The translations under genes were made by a program, and so were the position numbers. Shown here one piece after another: positions 36,331 through 44,406 of a DNA stretch of 44,406 bases. Positions within the stretch are counted from its first letter, which is position 1; each line of letters begins with the position of its first letter. The notes below the pieces were generated by a model that searched no databases, was not told the DNA's origin, and saw only the letters and a program-made list of their open reading frames with translations. The stretch covers positions 1 to 44,406 of the forward strand of contig CANHWS010000002.1 in the NCBI GenBank assembly GCA_947464365.1, in the 5' to 3' direction. This DNA is from Cytophagaceae bacterium (GTDB lineage: Bacteria > Bacteroidota > Bacteroidia > Cytophagales > Flexibacteraceae).

Positions 36331-37611
36331 TTAGATCCCAATCTTATAGCTGATATCGAGCACATCACTACTACGATTGAAGGAGCTGGTTAAGCACCTA
36401 TTGACCCTAATAATGCCATATTTATTAGCTTGAGTTCGGAACACAATCAAATCACCACCTTGCAGAAATCCTACGATCGAGTTAACACGACCAGAAAGTC
36501 CTGCGTTGTTTGCGCCAGTCAAAACCTGAGCATTAAGAGTCGAGGTGCCATTGTTGCCAGCGTTAAAGGCAGCTTCCAGATCCGACCGTGTGAGATAGTC
36601 CGAAAATTTCACACCATTGGCTATCCTTAATTGCGTCTCCCGTCTAACAGACCATCTCATCATTTCATGATTAAAAAAATGGTACTCGTCACGCCAGTTG
36701 TCAGGCGACAATAACAAACCATAGAGTTGCCAATAGCTGTTAAAACCTATATCAATCGAGCCAGGATCAGCATTTGCCATCGCCAAAGTCGAAATGATAC
36801 CGGTGCTTAGGTTCAGGAATGATTGACTGTCGTAAATAGTATTGTATGACACGGGAAGCCCTAGCCTGATGTTGTCATACCGTGCTTGAGTTTCTGATAG
36901 CCTAATCTCGACACTATCCCGATTACCATCTTGGCCCGTAATCCGCAAGCGCCAAACCGTTCCATCCGGAACACCAGCCGTCAATATCTTGTAGGTTGTA
37001 TCACCATCTAGGCTACCTAACCGCGCACCATAACCAATCCGATTGGCTGGATAAGCCCTTTGGACCAGGAGTCCCGCTCCGCTGCGTCTGACCTTGACAG
37101 AAAGCGTATCCCCATCACCATATTCAAGTACAAGATTTTTGCCATTCAGATCTGTTCTGCCGTTTACTGTTAGGATACCTAGTGACGTAGGATCTGCCAC
37201 TTGGCGGTAAGTCACTACCACACTATCCGCCCCACCAGTCGAGTCCTTTACCCTGTAGGTTATAACCTCACCATCTTGAATATCAAAAGGCGCATATCGG
37301 ATGATTGTATCTTGATTGGTGGTTGCTGTGGCAACCATTTTTGATTGACCAGTTCGGAAAGACGAAAAGCGTGGTTTTTTGCCAAACTTAGAGATCTGTA
37401 CCTTCAGGGTATCCGCGCGACGAAAGCTAACTGTTTGCACTTTACCGCCGGGTGTCGCCCCCCCATTCACCGCCACAAGATTAATGGTTGGCCCTCCAAC
37501 AGTAGCTGGCACAACAGGGTCATCATTTCTTCGACAGGCACCTAGGCCAATCAGAAACAAACAAAAGAATAAGATGGACCGCAGTCCAAGGGATAAAGTC
37601 GTAGAGGCCAC
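36331..37611 (-). CDS. Predicted lipoprotein of unknown function
   Basis: 426 aa with 'SILFFCLFLIGLGACRRNDD' lipobox-like signal; beta-rich, Thr/Asp-rich N-terminal half. Confidence 0.6.
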   Translation of the reverse strand: MASTTLSLGLRSILFFCLFLIGLGACRRNDDPVVPATVGGPTINLVAVNGGATPGGKVQTVSFRRADTLKVQISKFGKKPRFSSFRTGQSKMVATATTNQDTIIRYAPFDIQDGEVITYRVKDSTGGADSVVVTYRQVADPTSLGILTVNGRTDLNGKNLVLEYGDGDTLSVKVRRSGAGLLVQRAYPANRIGYGARLGSLDGDTTYKILTAGVPDGTVWRLRITGQDGNRDSVEIRLSETQARYDNIRLGLPVSYNTIYDSQSFLNLSTGIISTLAMANADPGSIDIGFNSYWQLYGLLLSPDNWRDEYHFFNHEMMRWSVRRETQLRIANGVKFSDYLTRSDLEAAFNAGNNGTSTLNAQVLTGANNAGLSGRVNSIVGFLQGGDLIVFRTQANKYGIIRVNRCLTSSFNRSSDVLDISYKIGI

Positions 37612-37771
37612 AGCAAAGGCTAAAAAGTTACTGTAATAGTAAAAAATACAATTACTAAAAGCAATAGCTAGCCAATACTATTCTGCCAGGCGCACAAAAT
37701 TTTCATGAAGGGAGCCTTCACCCACGGGTATGAAAGGGTAAATTTGGTTAGCAATCAAAATAGCCCCTCTT

Positions 37772-38929
37772 ATGACTCCGCAGGTAGAATTCCCCCAGAT
37801 CTTTGACCGTTGTGCAGGCCTTGACGTGCACAAGGATTCAGTAGTTGTGACTGTCAAAGTTAATCAGCAGAGTGATACTACCAGAACCTTTGGCACTTTT
37901 ACTAAGGACTTAAAGGAACTAGCTCAATGGTTACTTGAGATGAAGGTTACCCATCTTGCCATGGAGAGTACTGGCGTATACTGGAAGCCTGTTTTCAACA
38001 TTCTGGAGGACAACTTCCATGTGATTCTTGTCAATGCTCGGCATATCAAGTACGTGCCTGGGCACAAAACGGATGTCCTCGATAGTGCTTGGATTGCTAA
38101 GCTGCTATCCTCTGGCCTTCTCAAGGGTAGCTTTATTCCACCGCAAGAAATCAGGGAGATGCGTGATTTGCAACGCCTAAAGAAAAAAGCGGTCGGTGAG
38201 CGGATATCTGTCCGCAATCGGCTTCATAAGGTCCTCGAAGATGCCAATATCAAGCTTGGTAGTGTCGTTAGTGACGTCTTTGGCGTCACGGGTTGGGGAA
38301 TTATTTGTGCCCTTATCAGCGGCGAAACTAGACCTGAGGAGCTCATTAAGCTCGCTAAGGGAAGCCTCAAGAAAAAGGCGATTGAGTTGGCAGATTCACT
38401 TGAATGTCGCTTAACAAACCATCACAAGTTTCTTCTCGAGTTTCACAAACAACAACTGGAACAGATCCAACACAACATTGATCTCCTAGATCGTCAGCTT
38501 GAAGCCTACCTTCAAGCTCATACCACTCAAGTGGAACTGTTGGAAACTATTCCAGGCGTAAGTCATGAAACTGTTAAGGGGATCGTTGCCGAGACAGGCT
38601 TCGACATGAGTGTCTTTCCATCAGCTCAGCATTTGGCTTCCTGGGCGGGAGTTTGTCCCGGAAACAATGAGAGTGCTGGCAAGAAGAAAAGCAGTCGAGT
38701 TACACATGGAAATAAGGCATTGAAAACTGCACTAGTCGAAGCAGCTTGGTCTGCTACCCACATGAAGAACGGATGGCTAAAGGACAAATACTATGCCATA
38801 GCAGCAAGAAGAGGCAAACGAAGGGCCTTGATTGCTGTGGCTCACAAAATCCTTAACGCTGTCTACCAAGTACTCACAAATGCTGTACCGTACCAAGAGC
38901 CAATCGCTTTTGCTACTAAAAGAAATTGA
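37772..38929 (+). CDS. IS110-family transposase (DEDD + Transposase_20)
   Basis: 'RCAGLDVHKDSVVVTVKV', 'MESTGVYWKPVFNILED', 'VNARHIKYVPGHKTDVLDSAWIAKLLSSGLLKGSFIPP' (DEDD), 'LLETIPGVSHETVKGIVAE', 'HLASWAGVCPGNNESAGKKKSSRVTHGNKALKTALVEAAW'. Confidence 0.96.
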   Translation: MTPQVEFPQIFDRCAGLDVHKDSVVVTVKVNQQSDTTRTFGTFTKDLKELAQWLLEMKVTHLAMESTGVYWKPVFNILEDNFHVILVNARHIKYVPGHKTDVLDSAWIAKLLSSGLLKGSFIPPQEIREMRDLQRLKKKAVGERISVRNRLHKVLEDANIKLGSVVSDVFGVTGWGIICALISGETRPEELIKLAKGSLKKKAIELADSLECRLTNHHKFLLEFHKQQLEQIQHNIDLLDRQLEAYLQAHTTQVELLETIPGVSHETVKGIVAETGFDMSVFPSAQHLASWAGVCPGNNESAGKKKSSRVTHGNKALKTALVEAAWSATHMKNGWLKDKYYAIAARRGKRRALIAVAHKILNAVYQVLTNAVPYQEPIAFATKRN

Positions 38930-38975
38930 GGTCGTGTTTTTATTGGTTCCTCAGAGACCGTCACAAAATTGACTG

Positions 38976-39044
38976 AATCCACTAGGCACCCACGGTTGTT
39001 GCACTAAGCACGTAGAAAAAATTCTTATTGTCTACTAGTGGATT
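38976..39044. repeat. Inverted repeat downstream of the IS110 transposase
   Basis: Perfect 10-bp IR AATCCACTAG (38976-38985) / CTAGTGGATT (39035-39044), 49-nt spacer. Confidence 0.85.
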
Positions 39045-39091
39045 TTTAAACCTCAGAACTATTCTCAAGGGTATCATGCTAGGACTTTCAG

Positions 39092-39151
39092 AAAAAAAAG
39101 CCCCCAGACCATCCGGCAGCCATTGGCTTTATGGATAGGCGACTGAGGGCT
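39092..39151 (-). terminator. Terminator for the minus-strand small lipoprotein gene
   Basis: AGCCCCCAG (39099-39107) / CTGAGGGCT (39143-39151), one wobble, with an A-run at 39092-39099 (U-tract on the minus strand). Confidence 0.7.
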
Positions 39152-39207
39152 CACTTACACCTGGTAAGGTCTTTGGTTGGATCTAGGGATGGCCTAGTCC
39201 TACCTAC

Positions 39208-39465
39208 TTATTTGGTCTTAGCCGAAGCCACTAGGGCTTGGCTACTGTTCTGGCTAGGGGTGATGACAGCATAACGCTTGACACGTGGGGTATAGTAGCG
39301 TGGCTGGCTGTCAAATTTGCTACTGGCCCGCGAATAAGATGGTTTACCGGTTTTGCAGCTATCGAGTGACAAGAGACTGATGATGGCAACAAGGCCCAAA
39401 AGCATAAGGCGGCTTGCGGAAGCAAAAAAAGTAGGTTTGATCGGAGTGGTTTGTGTGCGTTGCAT
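39208..39465 (-). CDS. Small predicted lipoprotein
   Basis: 85 aa with 'LMLLGLVAIISLLSLDSCKTGK' lipobox-like signal, followed by a terminator. Confidence 0.55.
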   Translation of the reverse strand: MQRTQTTPIKPTFFASASRLMLLGLVAIISLLSLDSCKTGKPSYSRASSKFDSQPRYYTPRVKRYAVITPSQNSSQALVASAKTK

Positions 39466-39634
39466 AAGCTGGTGTGTGGTACGGTGGGCTCTGGTAGGCC
39501 CAATTGGAAAACAGAATGGTGGCGTCGGATGGGAAATTGGTTTGGTAGAAGTGGTGCTAGATCAAGGGTTTATCTGGATATTGGCCTGTAACTGGCTGAC
39601 GAAATAATGGTCAAGTACCAGAGCCGACCGCATT

Positions 39635-40285
39635 ATGAACAACGTCCCCGAGGCGCCCCAGCCGCTACTAAACCCTGAGGCCCAGATAGCTGCCTTACTG
39701 TTGGTATATCCGTCTTTGGCACCATTGGTAACCACCTTTGGGCTGCCAGAAGTCAAATTTTTGGAGCAGGCCCCCTTTGAGGCTCTTGCTACCGCTATTG
39801 TTCATCAGCAGATAAGCACCAAAGCAGCCACCACCATCACAAACCGTCTCTGGGAGCGCTGCGAAGACAGACTGGAGCCAACCACCATTCTTAACCTTAG
39901 TGATGAAGACTTGCAAGGGGTCGGGATCAGCAAACAAAAGCGCGGTTACCTCCGGAGTCTAGCCCAACATTTCCTCGATCATCCTGAGCTTATTACCCAG
40001 TTGCATACCCTAGACGATGCAGCGATTATCCACTCCTTGGCCCAGGTTAAGGGCATAGGTGTTTGGTCGGTCCAGATGTATTTGTTGTTCGAGCTCTGGC
40101 GACCTGACGTTTGGCCCTTGCATGACCTCGGAATCCAGCGAGGTGTTGGGCGCTACATGGGTCTAGACGACAAGGCTACTCCAACTCAGGTTGAGGCATT
40201 TGGGCAGCCTGCGGTCGGGATGCGGTCGTTGTTGGCCTGGTATATGTGGCGGTTATCTTCCAAGAAACAGACAGATTCCCCCTGA
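39635..40285 (+). CDS. AlkA-like DNA-3-methyladenine glycosylase (HhH-GPD)
   Basis: 'FEALATAIVHQQISTKAATTITNRL', 'LAQVKGIGVWSVQMYLLFELWRPDVWPLHDLGIQRGVGRYMG', an HhH motif plus catalytic Asp. Confidence 0.92.
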   Translation: MNNVPEAPQPLLNPEAQIAALLLVYPSLAPLVTTFGLPEVKFLEQAPFEALATAIVHQQISTKAATTITNRLWERCEDRLEPTTILNLSDEDLQGVGISKQKRGYLRSLAQHFLDHPELITQLHTLDDAAIIHSLAQVKGIGVWSVQMYLLFELWRPDVWPLHDLGIQRGVGRYMGLDDKATPTQVEAFGQPAVGMRSLLAWYMWRLSSKKQTDSP

Positions 40286-40379
40286 GTAGAATAGAGCCTA
40301 CATTGGGCTAAAAGTTTTGTCCGCTCCACCTATAACAGCCTATATATCAATCAATCAGACGGCTTCCGAATTTGGCTAC

Positions 40380-40865
40380 CTAGGCACTTGGTTGGCCATC
40401 GGAAAGTTTCTGATACTCCCCCTTCAGATGCGCCAATGCCTCACGCACGTGTGTGTCTATCGCCAAGAAGTTCTCGACCACGAGTTTAACAACATGGTTG
40501 GCGTCCAGCACGTAGGTAATACGTTTGGCAATCGGCAAGAATAGAACCTTGGCTTTGTAGGCTTCAGTCACCTCGCCAGTCAGATCACTCAGGAGGGTGA
40601 ACGGCAGCTCATACTTGCGCTGGAACCGACTATGCGACTCAACCGAGTCAGTACTGATACCGACTACTGGTATGCCCCATTCAGCCAGATCCTGATAATT
40701 GTCCCGAAAAGCGCACGCCTCCATGGTACAACCTGGCGTGAAGTCTTTTGGGTAGAAGTAGATGATGCCGGGCTTGTTCGCCCAGTCTTCCGAGAGCTTG
40801 AATGTTGTTCCATCTGCACATTTCAAGGCAAAATCAGGTGCCTTTGTCCCTACTGTCAACGCCAT
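40380..40865 (-). CDS. bcp: Thioredoxin-dependent thiol peroxidase (BCP/PrxQ)
   Basis: 'IIYFYPKDFTPGCTMEACAFRDNYQDLAEWGIPVVGISTDSVESHSRFQRKYELPFTLLSD'. Confidence 0.95.
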   Translation of the reverse strand: MALTVGTKAPDFALKCADGTTFKLSEDWANKPGIIYFYPKDFTPGCTMEACAFRDNYQDLAEWGIPVVGISTDSVESHSRFQRKYELPFTLLSDLTGEVTEAYKAKVLFLPIAKRITYVLDANHVVKLVVENFLAIDTHVREALAHLKGEYQKLSDGQPSA

Positions 40866-41066
40866 AAAAGATGTATTTTATTCCGCCCAAGATGGCTTTT
40901 TCAGCATGATGATGGGCAGGGTACTACTCCACCCACTGGGGGTGGCAATGCCAAATCAAAATAAACTGTACTGACCTAACAACTAGGTGACCTGCCGATT
41001 AGTTTAGCGTCCTGATAGGTTCTGCTAACATGTAGGACATAAAATGCTCGGGCCAGCCTCGCTGAT

Positions 41067-42209
41067 ATGACGGATAACATCAAACTTGATACCAATATTG
41101 TATGGGCACCTGGCTTTGCCGCATTGGCAGATGCCCTCAGCCATTTTTTAACAGACCTATCACCTACCAAGGTGATGGTGGTGGCAGATTTCGGCAGCCA
41201 TACACATTGTTATCCATTGCTTCAGCAAATGTTGCCCGAGCATGGTTTGGTTGTCCTGCAAGGAGGCGAGCACCATAAAGACATGGAGGCCCTAGGGGAT
41301 ATCCTGAATGCACTGGCCAACCTGAAAGCCGATCGGCATAGTTTGGTGATTAACCTTGGTGGTGGCATGGTAGGTGATGTGGGTGGCATGGCCGCTGCGA
41401 TGTACATGCGTGGTATCCAGTTCCTGAACGTACCCACAACGCTGCTCGCCATGGTCGATGCCTCGGTTGGAGGCAAAACAGGGGTTAATTTTAATGGTAT
41501 CAAAAATCTAGTCGGGAGTTTCCGTTTGCCAACCATGGTCCTGATCTCTCCCATCTGGCTGAGTACTCTGCCCGAGCGTGAAATCAAGGCGGGGTTGGCC
41601 GAAATGCTCAAACATGGTCTGATTGCTGATCCCGTAGGTTTTGCAGAGTTAGCGCTAGCCATCCAGGCCTTAGTTATCCCAAGGCGGCCATTACATGAGC
41701 TGGAGTTTGCGTACTGGATCCCGCACAGTGTCAAGATCAAGGCAGCGATTGTAGCTGAGGACTTTGAGGAAATAGGGCCACGTAAACAGCTCAACCTTGG
41801 GCATACCGTCGCTCATGCGCTGGAGGCTGAGGCCCAAAAAGCACCAATCACCGATATCCTACATGGCGAAGCCGTTGCGCTTGGTATTTGGGTCGAGGCT
41901 ATTCTGGCTTATCGAATGCTAACCTTGCAGAGGGAGGAACTGGAGTCGATTGAGCAGGCATGTCTTGCGCTGGTGCCGGACCAACAATTAGAGGTATTGA
42001 TCCAAGCCCATCCGGATGACTTGATCCTGACCATGCTCATGGACAAAAAAAACAAGGATGGGCAAATCAGAGCTGTGCTGCTACGCAAGATCGGCGAGAC
42101 GCTGATTGACCGACCAGTAACCATACCCGAAATGCAGTGGGCTATCAGCAAGGCGCAAGAAAGGGCCAAGCTCATGCTACAAAATCGCCCAAAACCAACT
42201 GATCAATAA
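41067..42209 (+). CDS. aroB: 3-dehydroquinate synthase
   Basis: 'INLGGGMVGDVGGMAAAMYMRGIQFLNVPTTLLAMVDASVGGKTGVNFNGIKNLVGSF', 'LNLGHTVAHALEAE', 'LHGEAVALGIWVEAI', 'MDKKNKDGQIRAVLL'. Confidence 0.97.
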   Translation: MTDNIKLDTNIVWAPGFAALADALSHFLTDLSPTKVMVVADFGSHTHCYPLLQQMLPEHGLVVLQGGEHHKDMEALGDILNALANLKADRHSLVINLGGGMVGDVGGMAAAMYMRGIQFLNVPTTLLAMVDASVGGKTGVNFNGIKNLVGSFRLPTMVLISPIWLSTLPEREIKAGLAEMLKHGLIADPVGFAELALAIQALVIPRRPLHELEFAYWIPHSVKIKAAIVAEDFEEIGPRKQLNLGHTVAHALEAEAQKAPITDILHGEAVALGIWVEAILAYRMLTLQREELESIEQACLALVPDQQLEVLIQAHPDDLILTMLMDKKNKDGQIRAVLLRKIGETLIDRPVTIPEMQWAISKAQERAKLMLQNRPKPTDQ

Positions 42210-42811
42210 ATACGCTTGAGGTCCCCACGCACTTTGTATAGGGTCGGACCTTGGAAGGTAACCTTTTCGGTGCCGCTCAGCATGTAGGCTGCCAAGGCGG
42301 GTTTGCCATCATGTTCGGTGAAGACGAGCTCCAACTCTTGGTCCCCATCGTTGAGCATACTTTGTTTTTGCAGACTGGCCTTGAGCTGTAACGGGTGCCG
42401 GTCTTGATCAAGAACGATGGTCAAAGAGCGTACTGGCAGGTCATCCCGCTGAGCCGTATAAACCAGGGTGGTACCGCGCTCTACTTTGCTGCTATCAAGT
42501 TTATATAGTCCAAGCCAGCTAGGTTTGTTGATGTCTGCCAAGATAAAAGGATCCAGCTCGTGGTGCCAGTTAAGGGTATCAAGTGTGGCACTTAGGGCAA
42601 CTCCGTTCAGGATACCACTTTTATAGACCGATACTTTGGATGCTTCAAGCGTCTGGATCTGTCCTTTTACTAGCCCTGCGACATCATAATAGCGATGGCT
42701 GCCCGTTGTGTCTGGTGCAGTGCATCCACTAATCAGAAAGCTGATAAGGCAAAAGCAGGCCAAGAATGGCCAATTATGCAGGGTCCTAAAAATGCTGGTC
42801 GATTTCATCAT
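42203..42811 (-). CDS. Predicted lipoprotein of unknown function
   Basis: Start placed at 42811 (MMKSTSIFRTL); 'FLACFCLISFLISGCTAP' lipobox. Its 3' end overlaps aroB tail-to-tail by 7 nt. Confidence 0.65.
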   Translation of the reverse strand: MMKSTSIFRTLHNWPFLACFCLISFLISGCTAPDTTGSHRYYDVAGLVKGQIQTLEASKVSVYKSGILNGVALSATLDTLNWHHELDPFILADINKPSWLGLYKLDSSKVERGTTLVYTAQRDDLPVRSLTIVLDQDRHPLQLKASLQKQSMLNDGDQELELVFTEHDGKPALAAYMLSGTEKVTFQGPTLYKVRGDLKRIY

Positions 42812-42906
42812 GGTTTGGCGACAAAGGTAGGCAGTAGGGCGGATGTTTTGGCACCCTCCTGAAACCCAAGCCAACAGGACCCATAACACACCATCCTCAA
42901 GCCTGA

Positions 42907-43725
42907 TTATTGGGCGATGAGCTCGGCAATGCTGGCATGCTTTTTCTCTTGGCCTAAATAGGTATGATAATGATCAAGTCCTGCCAAGATGTTGTAGACG
43001 ATCTCCTTTTCTTGCTCGGACACACCACGATAGACCAAGGCATTCATCTTCGTGAACTGGGCGTAACAATCGGCCAAGATCTCATAACCTTGAGCAGTTA
43101 CCACCACGATTTTTTTGCGTTTATCTGTCGGGCTTGGCTCCTCGGTCATCATCCCGAGTTTGATCAGGCGATTAATGATCTCGATACCACCTGTATACTC
43201 GCTCATGCCAGCTGCAATGAGTTCGCTTTTACTGGGGTTTTCGAAGTTGGTAGCTAGGCTGAGGTACATAAAGTCTTCTACATTGCGCAAGCCCATAGGC
43301 TCCAAGATTTTGCGCATGTAGTGGTTGGCATGGCGAAACATCCTGCGAAAAAGCATGCCTAACCTGGCCTCGACAGGTTTATGCTCGTGCCAGCGGCCAG
43401 TGCCGGGCAATGCTGGTGCATCGCCGTAAGGCAACCGCGAAAGCCGCTCTGACAAGCTCATTAGCTTTTGAAAATCGGCCTCCATAATGCCCGCGGCAAC
43501 CCAATCGGTAACGCCACTGCTAGGACTTCCTGATAACAAAGCAGTAGTTGCCAACCTTGGCTCAGCTTCTGTGGCCGAGTTCTTGCGGTCAGACCTAGCC
43601 AGCCAAGTACCAAATCCAGCTAGGTCTGACATAGGATGATCGGCTTTGTAGGCTGCAAATTGCCGCATCAATTCGGAGGCTTCGTCGAGGTGTGTGGGCT
43701 TATTCATACGCTTAATACAGAACAA
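42907..43725 (-). CDS. MarR-family winged-helix regulator with long N-terminal extension
   Basis: C-terminal wHTH region 'LRNVEDFMYLSLATNFENPSKSELIAAGMSEYTGGIEIINRLIKLGMMTEEPSPTDKRKKIVVVTAQGYEIL' is MarR-like. 'MNKPTHLDE' at residue 6 is an alternative start. Confidence 0.8.
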   Translation of the reverse strand: MFCIKRMNKPTHLDEASELMRQFAAYKADHPMSDLAGFGTWLARSDRKNSATEAEPRLATTALLSGSPSSGVTDWVAAGIMEADFQKLMSLSERLSRLPYGDAPALPGTGRWHEHKPVEARLGMLFRRMFRHANHYMRKILEPMGLRNVEDFMYLSLATNFENPSKSELIAAGMSEYTGGIEIINRLIKLGMMTEEPSPTDKRKKIVVVTAQGYEILADCYAQFTKMNALVYRGVSEQEKEIVYNILAGLDHYHTYLGQEKKHASIAELIAQ

Positions 43726-43740
43726 AAGTACGGTTTCGTA

Positions 43741-43751
43741 GTTTCAGAAAC
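43741..43751. promoter_or_regulatory. Candidate operator palindrome GTTTCAGAAAC between marR and the ABC ATPase
   Basis: GTTTC-A-GAAAC, perfect 5-bp half-sites, about 16 bp upstream of the MarR ORF start. Confidence 0.35.
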
Positions 43752-43843
43752 AGCAACTTTACCCAAAATCTAGTCACAATTGGTGCCAAATGGATTGAAA
43801 AGGGCACATAAACTACAAAAATATACTACATAAACCTATAATG

Positions 43844-43875
43844 TTTGCGTAGTAATTTTTGACCCAATATATTTG
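43844..43875 (+). promoter_or_regulatory. Bacteroidota-type promoter for the ABC transporter ATPase gene
   Basis: TTTG - 20 nt (CGTAGTAATTTTTGACCCAA) - TATATTTG (43868-43875), a full consensus match. Confidence 0.7.
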
Positions 43876-43882
43876 CCACATC

Positions 43883-44406
43883 ATGCCAGCAACTAGCAAA
43901 GCTACCCAGTCCGACGCGGCCGCCCATGTGGCGGAGGTCATCAATGCCAATAAATCGTTCAAGAGCGGCGACCAGACCATTATGGCGCTCCAGTCCACCA
44001 ATCTGGTGGTCAACAAAGGTGATTTGCTGCTCATCATCGGGCCTAGCGGATCTGGCAAGACTACGCTGTTGTCCTTGCTTGGTTGCGTGATTTACCCTAC
44101 AGAAGGCAAAGTTCTGATCAATGGGGTTGACACCACAAAGCTCAACGACAAACAAATGGCCGCCCTCCGCCTTGATCAGATAGGCTTCGTGTTCCAGAAC
44201 TTTAATCTGATCGCTCCTCTAACTGCTGAGCAGAACGTGATGCTACCGCTTCAGTTACAAGGCAAAAAAGGTGCAGAGGTGGATGAGCGTGTCGATGCAG
44301 CTCTGAAACTAATGGGTATGGGACACCGCAAAAAATCGATGTCCAAAAGCCTGAGTGGGGGCGAGCAGCAGCGTATTGCCATCGCCCGTGCCTTGGTTAC
44401 ACAGCC
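43883..44406 (+). CDS. ABC transporter ATP-binding protein (LolD/MacB type), truncated at window end
   Basis: Not in the ORF track because it runs off the edge. 'LLLIIGPSGSGKTTLLSLLGCV' (Walker A) and 'LSGGEQQRIAIARALVTQ' (signature). Confidence 0.93.
   Translation, partial: MPATSKATQSDAAAHVAEVINANKSFKSGDQTIMALQSTNLVVNKGDLLLIIGPSGSGKTTLLSLLGCVIYPTEGKVLINGVDTTKLNDKQMAALRLDQIGFVFQNFNLIAPLTAEQNVMLPLQLQGKKGAEVDERVDAALKLMGMGHRKKSMSKSLSGGEQQRIAIARALVTQ

Larger units (their letters stand above)
37700..39060 (+). mobile_element. IS110-family insertion sequence (termini not defined)
   Basis: Complete transposase with structured non-coding flanks. IS110 elements lack classical TIRs, so the boundaries given are approximate. 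Confidence 0.7.

Noticed and set aside
1-44406. CRISPR arrays, tRNA/rRNA genes, prophage modules
   Set aside because: Scanned by eye for regularly spaced repeats, tRNA-like cloverleafs and phage structural genes; none were convincing. A tool-based scan (CRISPRCasFinder, tRNAscan-SE) would be decisive.

Overview
This is a Bacteroidota-type chromosomal segment. Supporting signs are T9SS-style C-terminal domains, TTTG-N19/20-TAnnTTTG promoters and little Shine-Dalgarno usage. From left to right it contains: (i) a secreted-protein cluster with two T9SS-sorted proteins, a tandem pair of GH42-like beta-galactosidases, a pterin dehydratase and a T9SS subtilase; (ii) prfB (RF2) with a canonical +1 programmed frameshift that the ORF track misses; (iii) NlpC/P60, HAD and GDPD-like genes; (iv) a minus-strand ribosomal protein operon rplC-D-W-B-rpsS-rplV-rpsC-rplP-rpmC-rpsQ-rplN-X-E-rpsN. 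This operon has its own promoter and terminator, lacks rpsJ at the start and rpsH onwards at the end, carries a Gly/Arg-rich uS3 tail, and has a long structured rpsC-rplP spacer; (v) DUF3108, DUF4293, O-antigen ligase-like, TlpA-like and membrane protein genes; (vi) a 1465-aa TPR-CHAT (caspase-like) predicted lipoprotein; (vii) aroC and ftcD; (viii) a small accessory patch with a hipBA-like TA pair, an orphan lipoprotein and an IS110-family transposase with structured non-coding flanks; (ix) an AlkA-like glycosylase, bcp, aroB, a MarR-family regulator with an N-terminal extension, and a truncated ABC-transporter ATPase. Most of the window is ordinary core genome. I saw no wholly new system. 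The best leads are the uS3 RGG tail and operon architecture, the CHAT lipoprotein, and the putative IS110 bridge RNA. All assignments come from reading sequence and motifs; no database search was run.
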